A stretch of DNA of 64,000 bases from Pseudorhizobium tarimense (GCF_022968135.1 NZ_JALJRA010000001.1:1-64000), one strand, 5' to 3'; positions 26,064-38,342 are shown, counted from the first letter of the stretch. Numbers and translations: made by a program. The notes: generated from the sequence alone by a model not told the origin.

Positions 26064-26930
26064 ATGATCCAGGCGAAAGATCTCGAGGCGGGCGAGCTTG
26101 CAGCACTTCTGCATTTCTATGCAGATGCGGGCGTCGACTGGCTGCTCGAGGACCAGCCGATCGACCGGTTCGAGGAGTTTGCCGTTCAGCAGGCGGCGCG
26201 AGAGCAGGTCCGCCGGGTGCAGGCGCCCTCGCCTGCCGGACAGGAAGAGCGCAAGAGGCGAACTGTCCCCGTACCCTCCGCGCAACTCAACCCGCCGCCC
26301 GTCGCCATGCCGAACGACCAGGCGGTTGCGGCCGCGCAACTGGCTGCGGAGGGCGCCCGTTCGCTTGCTGAACTCAAGACTGCGCTTGAAGCCTTCGGCG
26401 GCTGCAATCTGAAGAACAGCGCCCGCTCCACCGTCTTCCTCAGCGGCAATCCGGCCTCCCGGATCATGGTGATCGGTCCGATGCCGAATGCCGATGACGA
26501 CCGCGACGGCATCCCCTTTTCCGGCCGGCAAGGACAACTTCTGGACCGGATGCTGGCCGCGATCGGGCTATCGCGCGAGGCGGTTGTGCTGACGAACATC
26601 ATTCCATGGCGCCCGCCGGGTAACCGCATGCCCTCGCCGGCGGAAACGGCCATCTGCCGCCCCTTCATCGAAAGACAGATCGCACTTGCCGAACCCGGAC
26701 ACCTGCTGCTGCTCGGCAACTTCCCGGCGCGCTTCTTCTTCGGCGAAAGCGGCACGATCCACAGCCTGCGCGGAGAATGGCGCGAACTGACCGTCAGCGG
26801 TCGGGCAGTTCGGGCAATCGCAACGCTGCACCCGCAGGAGTTGCTGACTGCGCCGGCCAACAAGGCGCTTGCCTGGCAGGACCTTCTGCGCTTCGCGGAA
26901 GCTGCACAAGCTTTTGGCCGCCACGCCTGA
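26064..26930 (+). CDS. Uracil-DNA glycosylase superfamily protein with incomplete Fe-S ligands
   Basis: About 288 aa. A GTG at 26061 is immediately upstream of ATG 26064, which I prefer. The C-terminal two thirds match the family 4-type uracil-DNA glycosylases: IMVIGPMPNADDDRDGIPFSGRQGQ (catalytic loop, usually GEAPG...PFVGxxG), TNIIPWRPPGNRMPSPAE, LLLLGNFPA, and the late leucine-loop region ATLHPQELL. Family 4 enzymes bind a 4Fe-4S cluster with four Cys. Here the first pair is reduced to one (GGCNLKNS) and the third position is Trp (IIPWRPPG for VxKCRPPG), leaving only two candidates. The roughly 110-residue N-terminal extension is unrecognised. It may be a cluster-free relative; activity is uncertain. 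Confidence 0.75.
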   Translation: MIQAKDLEAGELAALLHFYADAGVDWLLEDQPIDRFEEFAVQQAAREQVRRVQAPSPAGQEERKRRTVPVPSAQLNPPPVAMPNDQAVAAAQLAAEGARSLAELKTALEAFGGCNLKNSARSTVFLSGNPASRIMVIGPMPNADDDRDGIPFSGRQGQLLDRMLAAIGLSREAVVLTNIIPWRPPGNRMPSPAETAICRPFIERQIALAEPGHLLLLGNFPARFFFGESGTIHSLRGEWRELTVSGRAVRAIATLHPQELLTAPANKALAWQDLLRFAEAAQAFGRHA

Positions 26931-26999
26931 ATTTTGATCGATGTGAAGGAAATATGAAGCGAGCCATGCGGTGTGCGCATGGCAGCGCCGCTTGAGGCT

Positions 27000-27017
27000 G
27001 CATTGCCGAATCAATGC
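27000..27017. repeat. Inverted repeat GCATTG-N6-CAATGC
   Basis: A perfect 6-bp inverted repeat lies 59 bp before a small ORF. The dyad spacing would suit a LysR-type or similar dimeric regulator, but no regulator can be named from sequence. Confidence 0.4.
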
Positions 27018-27075
27018 TGCGCCGCAATATATCAGCTGTGTCTTGGGAGGAATTCTCGGTCAAGGAACCAAGGCT

Positions 27076-27267
27076 ATGACGACCCGCTCACGCCCCATTC
27101 ATTCCGGCTTCGAAAGCCTTCGCGTCACAGGTCTGTCGCCCCGCTCCACGCAGGGCTATCACCGCTTTGCTTCGGCAACGAACGAGCAGTTGTCCGCCCG
27201 CGCGATCGCAGGTCTCGGCCGGATCACGCGCCCGGCAGCAGTGTTCGCCGACTTTCGCGAACGCTGA
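27076..27267 (+). CDS. Small basic protein, 63 aa, unknown
   Basis: Starts at ATG 27076 after AAGGAACCAAGG-type purine-rich sequence. The product is Arg- and Ser-rich and moderately basic, has no membrane segment, and ends in FADFRER. I looked for a DUF1127 signature, which small rhizobial basic proteins often carry, and did not find a convincing one. An inverted repeat lies upstream and a second short ORF with a strong ribosome binding site follows 27 bp later, so the two may form a unit. Confidence 0.4.
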   Translation: MTTRSRPIHSGFESLRVTGLSPRSTQGYHRFASATNEQLSARAIAGLGRITRPAAVFADFRER

Positions 27268-27294
27268 GATCAATTCCCCTCAGGAGACGAAGCC

Positions 27295-27447
27295 ATCACC
27301 CGTTTTCATCCGTTGCTTGCGCTGCGCCGCACATGGGCCGATGTCGAACTTGCCGTCAGCGCCGCGCGTGAATATCGCCAGGCAGGCGCGATCCGCAATG
27401 ATGTGACGCTGCGCGCAAACACGGCGACGTCCGCCATCCCTCTGTAA
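27295..27447 (+). CDS. Short ORF with an ATC in the start position
   Basis: An ideal AGGAG site (27282-27286) sits 8 nt before ATC ACC CGT..., where a start codon would be expected. The following 50 codons are open to TAA 27447 and read like a real small protein (basic start, then WADVELAVSAAREYRQ as an amphipathic helix). Either the gene uses the very rare ATC start or an ATG has mutated and the gene is silent. No ATG or GTG that would rescue a similar-length product exists in frame upstream. Confidence 0.35.
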   Translation: MTRFHPLLALRRTWADVELAVSAAREYRQAGAIRNDVTLRANTATSAIPL

Positions 27448-27451
27448 AACG

Positions 27452-28390
27452 TCAGTTCGGCGGCGCGGAGGCCTTTCGCGCAGCCTTGCGCTCGATCCCG
27501 AGCCGGTGCTCGCGATAGACGATGAAGATGCCAGCAGCCATGGTGATCGCCGTACCAATGATCATCGGCAGTGTCGGCACGTCGTTGAACAGCACGAAGG
27601 CGATCACGATCCCCAGGAGGAACGAGGTATATTCGAACGGCGCCACCGTCGATACATCGGCGTGCCGGTAGCTTTCCGTCAGAAAGATCTGCGCGACGCC
27701 ACCGAAAATGCCAGCCGAAATCAGCAGGAGCGCCTGTTCCCCCGTCAGCGTCGCCCAGCCGAAGGGCAAGCTCACCAGCGAGAAGAGTGCCCCGGTCAAC
27801 GAAAAGTAGAAGACGATCGTCGGCGTCTTTTCCGTCCGCACCAACTGGCGCACCTGAACCATGGCAAGGCCGCTCAGGATCGCCGCCATGAGCACTGCCG
27901 CCGCGCCCAACGCCTGGGACGATTCCATGCCGCCGTCGCGAAACAGCGTCAGCTTCGGCCATGAAACGATCAGCACACCGACCATGCCGGCAACTACGGC
28001 GCTCCAGCGATAGACCCGCACCTGTTCTCCGAGGATGAGCGCTGCGAACACCACGGCCATCAGCGGCGAGGCGTAGCCGATGGCGATCGCCTCCGGCAGC
28101 GGCAGATGCACCAGCCCGTAGAAGCCGAAGGCCATCGAGAGAATGCCGAAGAAGCCGCGCTTGAGGTGGCCGAAGGGGCGGTCGGTCTGCGCGGCGGTGC
28201 GCAGGTCACGGCGCCAGGCGAGATAGGCGATGATGGGGATAAGGGCAAAGGCCGAGCGGTAGAAGGTAATCTGGCCCGCCGGCACATCCGCGCCCGCCGC
28301 CTTTATGCAGGTCTGCATCATGACGAAGATGACGACGGAGGAGATCTTGAACATGATCCCCCGCAGGGGATTGCCCGCTTCACTTGTCAT
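27452..28390 (-). CDS. DMT-family (EamA) transporter
   Basis: A 312-aa inner-membrane protein with ten predicted helices in two EamA repeats (PF00892). The first repeat starts MFKISSVVIFVMMQTCIKA and the second starts around residue 160. Conserved EamA features include ITFYRSAFALIP, YASPLMAVVFAALILGE at the end of repeat 1, and FEYTSFLLGIVIAFVLFND in repeat 2. Drug/metabolite family members export or import small metabolites; no substrate can be given. The stop lies 5 bp from the short ATC-start ORF (convergent). Confidence 0.85.
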   Translation of the reverse strand: MTSEAGNPLRGIMFKISSVVIFVMMQTCIKAAGADVPAGQITFYRSAFALIPIIAYLAWRRDLRTAAQTDRPFGHLKRGFFGILSMAFGFYGLVHLPLPEAIAIGYASPLMAVVFAALILGEQVRVYRWSAVVAGMVGVLIVSWPKLTLFRDGGMESSQALGAAAVLMAAILSGLAMVQVRQLVRTEKTPTIVFYFSLTGALFSLVSLPFGWATLTGEQALLLISAGIFGGVAQIFLTESYRHADVSTVAPFEYTSFLLGIVIAFVLFNDVPTLPMIIGTAITMAAGIFIVYREHRLGIERKAARKASAPPN

Positions 28391-28812
28391 TCGAAACTCT
28401 TGGATATCTGACCCGGCGGAGGGTCATCGGCGGAAGGTTTAAGGCTGGCGGGAGACGGACAGGATGAAGTGCAAAGACTAAAGCAATTCTTGCCGCCCCA
28501 GCATCAAAACTGATGATAGGTCGATCAATAACGGTGACTGGAGTCTGCTTTCTATTACCGGCGAACCCAACTTTGAATGCAATCTCTGTTAGCATCGTGT
28601 TAGCATCCCTTTGGTAGCGTTGTGTTTATCCCCGCCAAGGAAAGGATTGCCGCCGTGACTTCTTCTGCTGGACGCCCGATTTGCAAACCGGTGCGCTCAC
28701 CCAGACAGAATCCGGCCACACAGGCAGCCTCCGGACCGAACCTCCGCAGCTGACGCCGCCAGACCGCCCTTTCAAAGCACCTTTTCATTTACGAACAGGA
28801 AGTCGTGTACTT
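28391..28812. other. Non-coding interval between the DMT gene and pepN
   Basis: About 420 bp without a convincing gene. It should hold the promoters of both divergent genes. The only structured element seen is a pair of 9-bp direct repeats (annotated separately). The pepN frame remains open from 28681, but that segment looks non-coding. Confidence 0.6.
28588..28607. promoter_or_regulatory. Tandem GTTAGCATC direct repeats
   Basis: Two perfect copies of GTTAGCATC (28588-28596 and 28599-28607) are phased 11 bp apart, one helical turn, and followed by a degenerate GGTAGCG at 28612-28618. Same-face direct repeats upstream of pepN look like a regulator binding site. No regulator is assigned. Confidence 0.35.
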
Positions 28813-31461
28813 ATGAGTACATCCGAAAACAAAGTCGTCGAACTGGCCAATTACCATCCTACGGATTTCGTTCTCGAACGGGTGGATCTCACCTTTGAAC
28901 TCGACCCCACCAATTCCAAGGTCGACGCACGGCTCATCTTCCATCGCCGCGAGGGCGCCGACGCGACTGCTCCGCTGGTGCTAGACGGTGACGAGCTGAC
29001 GCTGTCGGGCCTGTTGCTCGACCAGAACGAGCTACCCGCCGAGCAATATGACGCGACGCCGCAATCGCTGACGATTCGCGATCTGCCAGGGGCGTCGCCC
29101 TTCGAAATTACCGTCACGACCTTCATCAATCCCGAAGCCAACAGCCAGTTGATGGGTCTCTACCGGACCAATGGCGTCTACTGCACGCAGTGCGAGGCGG
29201 AAGGCTTTCGCCGCATCACCTATTTCCCTGACCGGCCGGACGTTCTTGCGCCCTACACGATCACCATCATCGCAGACAAGGCAGCCAATCCGCTGCTGCT
29301 GTCGAACGGCAACTATCTCGGCGGTGGCAATTACGATGAAGGCCGGCACTTCGCCGCCTGGTTCGACCCGCATCCGAAGCCGAGCTATCTCTTTGCGCTG
29401 GTCGCCGGCGATCTTGGCGTCGTGGAAGATACGTTCACCACCATGTCCGGCCGCGAGGTGGCGCTGAAGATCTATGTCGAGCGCGGCAAGGAGCCGCGCG
29501 CGACCTATGCCATGGATGCGTTGAAGCGCTCGATGAAGTGGGACGAGGACCGCTTCGGCCGCGAATACGACCTCGACATCTTCATGGTCGTTGCGGTTTC
29601 CGACTTCAACATGGGGGCGATGGAGAACAAGGGCCTCAACGTCTTCAACGACAAGTATGTGCTCGCCGATCCCGAGACCGCGACGGACCAGGACTACGCA
29701 AACATCGAGGCGATCATCGCGCATGAATATTTCCACAACTGGACCGGCAACCGCATCACCTGCCGAGACTGGTTCCAGCTGAGCCTCAAGGAAGGCCTTA
29801 CCGTCTTCCGCGATCACGAATTCTCCGCCGACATGCGGTCTCGGCCCGTCAAGCGCATTGCCGAAGTACGCCACCTGAAATCCGAGCAGTTCCCGGAGGA
29901 CGCCGGCCCGCTTGCCCACCCGGTACGCCCGACGAAATACCGCGAGATCAACAACTTCTACACGACCACGGTCTACGAGAAGGGGTCGGAGGTGATCCGC
30001 ATGATCGCCACGCTACTCGGCCCGGAAGGCTTTAAGAAGGGCATGGACCTTTACTTTGACCGGCATGATGGCGACGCGGCAACGGTTGAGGACTTCGTGA
30101 AATGCTTTGAAGATGCGACCGGCCGAGACCTCAACCAGTTCTCGCTCTGGTACCATCAGGCGGGCACGCCACTCGTGACCGCGTCCGGCGCTTATGATGC
30201 CGCCGCATCGACCTTTACCCTATCCCTGGAGCAGCGCGTGCCGGCGACGCCCGGTCAGCCGACCAAGGAGCCGATGCACATCCCCCTCTCCTTCGCGCTG
30301 ATCCTCGACAACGGCTCCGTCGCAACGCCCACGGCCGTCTCGGGCGGCGAGGTCACAGGTGACGTGCTGCATCTGACGGAGCAGAAGCAGACTTTCACCT
30401 TCTCCGGCGTCTCATCGCGGCCGGTGCTGTCGCTCAACCGAAGCTTCTCGGCGCCGATCAACCTGCATCTCGACCAGAGCGCCGACGACCTCGGCCACAT
30501 CGCCCGCCATGACAGCGACCTCTTCGCCCGCTGGCAAGCTTTGACAGACCTTGCTCTGCCCAACCTCATGCAGGCCTCCCGCGATGCCCGCGAAGGCAAG
30601 GAGGTCGAGGCCTCGCCGGCCTTGATCTCCGCTCTCCTGGAGACGGCAGGCAACCATGCTCTTGAACCTGCCTTCCGAGCCCAGGTGCTCGCGCTTCCGG
30701 GCGAAAGCGATATCGCCCGCGAACTCGGCAGCAACAACGATCCCGACGCGATCCATGCCGGCCGAACGGCGGTTCTCAAGGCAATTGCGGGGGCAGGCCG
30801 CGACCTCTTCCAGCACCTCCTTTCCGAAACGCGCACTGACGGCGAATTCAGCCCCGATGCGGAAAGTGCCGGCAGACGTGCGCTTCGCAACAGTGCGCTG
30901 AGCTACCTCACCTATGCCGAGCAGTCGCCGTCGATCGCCGCCAAGGCCTTCGATGACGCCAACAACATGACCGATATGTTGCAGGCGATGACCCTCCTTG
31001 CCCACCGCTTCCCTGACGCCGAGGAGACCAGCGCGGCCCTTCAGGCATTTCTGAAGCGGTTCGACAACAACCCGCTCGTCATCGACAAGTGGTTCGCCGT
31101 TCAGGCGACAATTCCGGGCGCGGCCACGCTCGGGCGCGTTAGGGCGCTCATGGAGAACCCGCATTTCGTCCGCGGCAACCCGAACCGCGTTCGTTCCCTC
31201 GTCGGCAGCTTCACCTTCTCCAATCCGACCGGCTTCAACCGTGCGGATGGCGAAGGGTATCGATTCCTCGCCGAGCAGATCCTGGAGATCGATCCGAAGA
31301 ACCCACAGCTTGCGGCGCGAATCCTGACGTCGATGCGGTCATGGCGGTCTCTGGAGCCGCAGCGTGCGGATCAGGCGCGCTCCGCTCTCTTGTCCATCGA
31401 CCGGAGCAGCAGCCTGTCCAACGACGTCCGCGACATCGTGGAGCGGATGCTGAAGGGCTGA
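28813..31461 (+). CDS. pepN: Aminopeptidase N
   Basis: An M1-family zinc aminopeptidase, 882 aa from ATG 28813 (E. coli PepN 870 aa), which removes N-terminal residues from peptides in the cytoplasm. The exopeptidase motif GAMEN is at 268-272, and the zinc site HEYFH...E is complete with His304, His308 and Glu327. The VYEKGSEVIRM segment carries the catalytic Tyr. The C-terminal helical domain is full length, ending in a typical basic helix. The frame is open upstream to 28681, but those 44 codons lack similarity to the family. The ribosome binding site is weak at the chosen ATG. Confidence 0.93.
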   Translation: MSTSENKVVELANYHPTDFVLERVDLTFELDPTNSKVDARLIFHRREGADATAPLVLDGDELTLSGLLLDQNELPAEQYDATPQSLTIRDLPGASPFEITVTTFINPEANSQLMGLYRTNGVYCTQCEAEGFRRITYFPDRPDVLAPYTITIIADKAANPLLLSNGNYLGGGNYDEGRHFAAWFDPHPKPSYLFALVAGDLGVVEDTFTTMSGREVALKIYVERGKEPRATYAMDALKRSMKWDEDRFGREYDLDIFMVVAVSDFNMGAMENKGLNVFNDKYVLADPETATDQDYANIEAIIAHEYFHNWTGNRITCRDWFQLSLKEGLTVFRDHEFSADMRSRPVKRIAEVRHLKSEQFPEDAGPLAHPVRPTKYREINNFYTTTVYEKGSEVIRMIATLLGPEGFKKGMDLYFDRHDGDAATVEDFVKCFEDATGRDLNQFSLWYHQAGTPLVTASGAYDAAASTFTLSLEQRVPATPGQPTKEPMHIPLSFALILDNGSVATPTAVSGGEVTGDVLHLTEQKQTFTFSGVSSRPVLSLNRSFSAPINLHLDQSADDLGHIARHDSDLFARWQALTDLALPNLMQASRDAREGKEVEASPALISALLETAGNHALEPAFRAQVLALPGESDIARELGSNNDPDAIHAGRTAVLKAIAGAGRDLFQHLLSETRTDGEFSPDAESAGRRALRNSALSYLTYAEQSPSIAAKAFDDANNMTDMLQAMTLLAHRFPDAEETSAALQAFLKRFDNNPLVIDKWFAVQATIPGAATLGRVRALMENPHFVRGNPNRVRSLVGSFTFSNPTGFNRADGEGYRFLAEQILEIDPKNPQLAARILTSMRSWRSLEPQRADQARSALLSIDRSSSLSNDVRDIVERMLKG

Positions 31462-31601
31462 TGCTTACTGAGCACAACCTGTGATTCCATTTGGATCGCA
31501 ACGGATTCAATAGCTTTAAAAAGTATTAGCGCTCCTCTGGACACGGCGAATCGCTCGTGATTCATTAGGTTAGATTCGGGCGAGCGGCGCGCCGGATTTC
31601 C

Positions 31602-33951
<2,350 letters not shown>

Positions 33952-33962
<11 letters not shown>

Positions 33963-36903
33963 CCACCTTCCGGAAAATCGCCCGCACCGCCTTCGACAGG
34001 CGCTTCACCTCTCCCTCAAGGCCGCGGATATCGGGGCAGTCTCCAGCGCGGCTCAGCCGCTCGACGAGGCCCGCCGGCGCTTCCTTGCGCGAGAACGGCC
34101 CGTCGATGCATAGCCGGATGATCTGCGAAAGCTCCGTGAACAGCGCCAGCGCCTCGCGCAACGTCGCAAGATCGTCCTGCGGCATCATCTCCTGGCCATG
34201 TGCGGTCAGCGCATCGCCGGTGCTCATGCCGTTGGTGTCGATCGAAAGCCCCCTCGCCGGCGCCACCAGCCGCATATACTGGGCGATGAACTCGATGTCG
34301 ATCAGGCCGCCCGGGATCAGCTTCAGATCCCAGATGTCGCGCGGCGGCTTCTCCTTCTCGATCAGCTCTCGCATCTCGCGCACGTCCGAAGCGATCTTCT
34401 CCTCATCACGCGGCTGGGAGAGCGCATCGGCAACGACGGCGCAGGCCTCTTCCGCTAGGCTTTCATCACCACAGACCATGCGGGCACGGGTCAGCGCCAT
34501 GTGCTCCCAGGTCCAGGCCTCCTCCTGCTGATACTTGCGGAAGGCCTTGATCCGGGTCGCAACCGGACCCTTGTTCCCCGAAGGCCGAAGCCGCATATCG
34601 ACCTCAAACAACACCCCTTCGGCGGTCGGCGCCGAAAGCGCCGCGATCAGCCGTTGTGTGAGGCGCGTATAGTAGCGCGTGGTGTCGAGCGGCTTCTCGC
34701 CGTCGGACTCGTAGGCGTCGTCTTGGTGGTCGTAGAGCAGGATGAGGTCGACGTCGGAGGCCGCCGTCAGCTCGAAGCTGCCGAGCTTACCCATCCCCAT
34801 GATGGCGACGCGGCCACCGGCGAAGCGGCCATGCGCCGCCTCGATTTCCCGTTGGACGGCGGCCAGCGACTGCTCGATCAGTAGGTCCGCCAGATCGGTA
34901 AAGGCGCGGCCGGCAACGGCGCCGTCGATTGCGCCGGTCAGCAGCCGGATGCCGATCAGGAAGCGCTGCTCGGCGGCAAAGATGCGCAGCCGGTCGAGCA
35001 CGTCCTCATAGTGGCGCGCTGGCGCCAGAAACGTCTTCAGCCGCTCAGCGAGATAGTCGCGCGTCGGCAGTTCCGCCATCAGCGCCGGGTCCAGCATGCC
35101 GTCGAAGACATGCGGACGCGACGCGATGATGTCGGCCAGGCGCGGTGCCGACGACATGATCCGCACGATCAGGGACAGGAGGTTGGGGTTGTTGCCGATC
35201 AGCGAGAAGAGCTGGATGCCGGCCGGGAGGCCTGACAGGAAGCTGTCGAAGCGGAGCATGGCCTCGTCCGCGCGGCTGCTCTGGCCGAAAGCCTTCAGGA
35301 GCTCCGGCATCAGCTCGGTCAGCCGCTCGCGCGCCTCGACCGATTGGGTGGCGCGGTAGCGTCCGTAGTGCCAGGTGCGGATCACCCGCGCGATATCGGA
35401 GGGCCGTTCGAAGCCGAGCGAGGTAAGCGTCTTCAGCGTCCCCGGGTCGTCCTGCTCACCGGTGAAGACGAGATTGCCCTCCACGCCAGAAAGCTTCGCC
35501 TCCTGTTCGAACAGGCGGGCGTAGCGCCTTTCAACGATGCGGAAGGTCCGCTCCAGCATCTCGGAGAAGGATGCGGTCTCGGCGAAGCCCAGCATGAAGG
35601 CGACGCGCTTTAGCTCCGCTTCGGTCTCCGGAAGGATGTGCGTCTGCTCGTCGCGCACCATCTGGATGCGGTGCTCTACATCGCGCAGGAACCAGTAGGC
35701 GTCGGTCAGCTCGTCGGCGATCTCCGGCGTGATCCAGTTTGCCTCCGCCAGCGCCTTCAGCGCCTCTTCCGTCCGGCGGGTGCGCAGCGGCGGCATCCGT
35801 CCACCGGCAATCAGCTGCTGCGTCTGCGCGAAGAACTCGATCTCCCGAATGCCGCCGCGGCCGAGCTTGACGTCGTGGCCCTTGACGGCAATTGCCCCGT
35901 GGCCCTTGTGGACGTGGATCTGCCGCTTGATCGAGTGGATGTCGGCGATCGATGCATAATCGAGGTACTTGCGGAAGACGAAGGGCACCAGCTGGCGCAG
36001 GAACTCCTCGCCGGCCGCCAGGTCCCCGGCGATCGCGCGGCCCTTGATGAAGGCTGCCCGTTCCCAGTTCTGGCCGCGGCTCTCGTAATAGAGAAGGCCG
36101 GCTTCCATCGGTACGGCCAGCGGGGTCGAGCCTGGATCCGGACGAAGCCTCAAGTCGGTGCGAAAGACGTAGCCGTCTGCCGTGCGCTCCTGCAGGATGC
36201 GCACGAGGCGCCGCATCATGCGGCCGTAGATCTCCGTGCCGTCGATCGGGTCGGGCACGATGCCGCTGTCGGGATCGAAAAAGACGACGATGTCGATGTC
36301 GGAAGAGTAGTTGAGCTCCTGCCCGCCGAGCTTGCCCATGCCGATCACGACGAGGCCCGAACCTTCGCTCGGCTGCGCTGGATCCTTCAGGCGCAGCTTG
36401 CCGCTTTCATGGGCCGCCAGCAGCAGATGATCGATGGCTGCCGAGACAGCCGCATCCGCAAAAGCGCTCAGGTAGCGCGCCGTTTCCCGTGCAGAAAATA
36501 TCCGGCCGAGATCGGCGAGCGCCAGGAGAAAGGCCAGGCTGCGCTTGGCTGTTCGAAGGGAGGTCATAACCTCCGTCTCGGAAGGAATTCGGTTGTCGAT
36601 CGGTCGCCAGCAGTCCCGTGCGCTGGCAGTCCACCCCTCCAGTGCCACCTCCAACGGCTCGGTGATCGCACTTTCAACGAGATGCGGCGCAATTGTCGCG
36701 GTTTCCCGCAGGTATGGCGAAAGCGTCAGCGCCGCGACAAGAAAGCGCTTCAGAGGCGCATCTGCGGCCATCAACTCGGCCACCATTGGTTCGCTCTTGC
36801 CGATGTCCTTCAGCACCGCCGTCGCCGCCTTGATCTCGGTCTGGCTGAGCGGCCGGATCACATCGGCGGCAACGTCTTTCAGGTATCTTGCAGTCTCTGC
36901 CAC
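33952..36903 (-). CDS. glnE: Bifunctional glutamine synthetase adenylyltransferase/deadenylase
   Basis: This 983-aa enzyme adenylylates and deadenylates GlnA in response to PII and glutamine. It has two nucleotidyltransferase domains: N-terminal with GGQELNYSSDIDIVVFFD near residue 200 (deadenylase) and C-terminal with FELTAASDVDLILLYD near residue 715 (adenylylase), each followed by a PII-uridylyl-transferase-type helical domain. The EIEFFAQTQQL and DIEFIAQYMRL repeats mark the two halves. The length matches rhizobial GlnE. It precedes, on the same strand, a two-component system 25 bp upstream (the kinase stop at 36929), so it may be the last gene of that transcript. Confidence 0.95.
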
Positions 36904-36928
36904 GGCATCCTCCCCATGCCGTCCCTTC

Positions 36929-38341
36929 TTAGGACGTCAGCGGCGGAAACACCATGGTCGCGGTGAGGCCCGGCGCCTGCGCATTCTCCTGATTGGTCGC
37001 AGACAGGCGCAGCGCGCCCCCATGCAGCTCCATCACGGCTTCCACCAGCGACAGGCCAAGACCCGTTCCGGGCTTGGAACGGCTTGCATCGAGGCGGACG
37101 AAGCGCTTCACGACTTCCTCGCGCTTCTCCTCCGGCACGCCGGGACCGTTGTCGCAGACGGAAAGTCGTATGCCCGTGGCGTCGGCAATCAGCACGACAT
37201 GCACCAAAGGCTCGCCCGCGCTCCCGGCGGAATACTTGATCGCATTGTCGAGCAGGTTGAACATCGCCTGCCCGATCAGTTCGCGATTGCCCTTGACCCT
37301 CAGCCCCGGCGCGATCGAGGTTTCCAGCCGCAGCCCCGCCTCCTCGGCCACCGGTTCGTAGAGTTCGCAGCTGTCGGCGGTGATGGCGGAAAGGTCCACC
37401 TCGCTAATCTCGGCGGCAATCGAGCCGGCTTCGACACGGGAAATCATCAGCAGTGCGTTGAAGGTACGGATCAGCTGGTCGGATTCGGCGATGATGCCTT
37501 CGAGTGCTGCACGGCGCTGGCCGGCATCCTCCTCGTCCAGCGCATCGGCCGCCTTGTTGCGCAGGCGCGTCAGCGGCGTCTTCAGGTCATGCGCGATGTT
37601 GTCCGAGACCTGCCGCAGGCCCTCGTTCAGGCGCTCGATGCGGCCCAGCATGGCGTTCAGCGATTCCGACAGGCGGTCGAATTCGTCGCCCGAGCGGCCG
37701 ACCGGCAGGCGCTGTGAAAGGTCGCCTGCCATGATCTTCTGGCTAGCGCCTGACATGCGGTCGATCCGTTTCAACGCATTTCGGCCGATGCCGAACCAGA
37801 TGAACAGAGCGCCGATACCCATGATCGTCAACGCCACCATCAGCGCCCGTCTGACGATGCCGCGGAAGCGCCCGGGCTCACCCAGGTCTCGCCCGATCAT
37901 CACGCGCAGGCCGTTCTCCATGAAGACCACATTGGCAATCGCCATGTGCTCCCGCTCCGGCCCCGACTCCGAGAACGGACGGTAGGAGAAGGGAAAGCGC
38001 GTCCAGCCCTGCTCGTCGAGCACACCCGGCTGCAGCGATGCCACGTTACCGGCGAGGATCTCTCCGGTCGGTCCGGCCACCACGTAGAGGTTGGCGCCCG
38101 GCTGGCGGGCCCGCCGCTCCATGATCCGCAGCATGCCGTTCAGCCCGCCGCGATCATAGGCGCGCTGGATATCACCGATTTCTTGAACGAGGTTCTCCCG
38201 CGTCTGCTGTGCGAGGATCCGCTCCGACATCGCCGTGACGTAGACGACGAGGAAGGCCGCGCAGATAGCGAACAGCAGAATGTAAAGCGCCGACAGGCGG
38301 ACGGCGGTCGAGCGGAACATCAGGCGAAGGCGCGACGTCAC
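36929..38341 (-). CDS. Sensor histidine kinase, OmpR-system partner
   Basis: A 470-aa inner-membrane kinase with two transmembrane helices (about 15-37 and 165-185) around a small periplasmic domain. HAMP follows (RMSGASQKIMAGDLSQRLP), then HisKA with NIAHDLKTPLTRLRNKA (His251). The ATPase boxes are N (FNLLDNAIKYS), G1 (DNGPGVPEE) and G2 (GTGLGLSLV). The start is GTG 38341, one base after the stop of the response regulator gene (TGA-G-GTG), so the two are translationally linked. The signal is unknown. The gene order regulator-kinase-glnE next to degP suggests envelope monitoring, but this is inference. Confidence 0.88.
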   Translation of the reverse strand: MTSRLRLMFRSTAVRLSALYILLFAICAAFLVVYVTAMSERILAQQTRENLVQEIGDIQRAYDRGGLNGMLRIMERRARQPGANLYVVAGPTGEILAGNVASLQPGVLDEQGWTRFPFSYRPFSESGPEREHMAIANVVFMENGLRVMIGRDLGEPGRFRGIVRRALMVALTIMGIGALFIWFGIGRNALKRIDRMSGASQKIMAGDLSQRLPVGRSGDEFDRLSESLNAMLGRIERLNEGLRQVSDNIAHDLKTPLTRLRNKAADALDEEDAGQRRAALEGIIAESDQLIRTFNALLMISRVEAGSIAAEISEVDLSAITADSCELYEPVAEEAGLRLETSIAPGLRVKGNRELIGQAMFNLLDNAIKYSAGSAGEPLVHVVLIADATGIRLSVCDNGPGVPEEKREEVVKRFVRLDASRSKPGTGLGLSLVEAVMELHGGALRLSATNQENAQAPGLTATMVFPPLTS

Positions 38342-38342
38342 C

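Noticed and set aside
27076-27267. DUF1127 identity for the small basic ORF
   Set aside because: The expected R-x-L-x-x-L-S-D-x-x-L-x-D-I-G-like pattern is not present; only vague similarity in the middle.
35638-36966. 442-codon plus-strand open frame
   Set aside because: It lies entirely antisense to glnE, reads as His/Arg/Gln-rich nonsense and has no ribosome binding site; it is a shadow caused by high GC at third positions.
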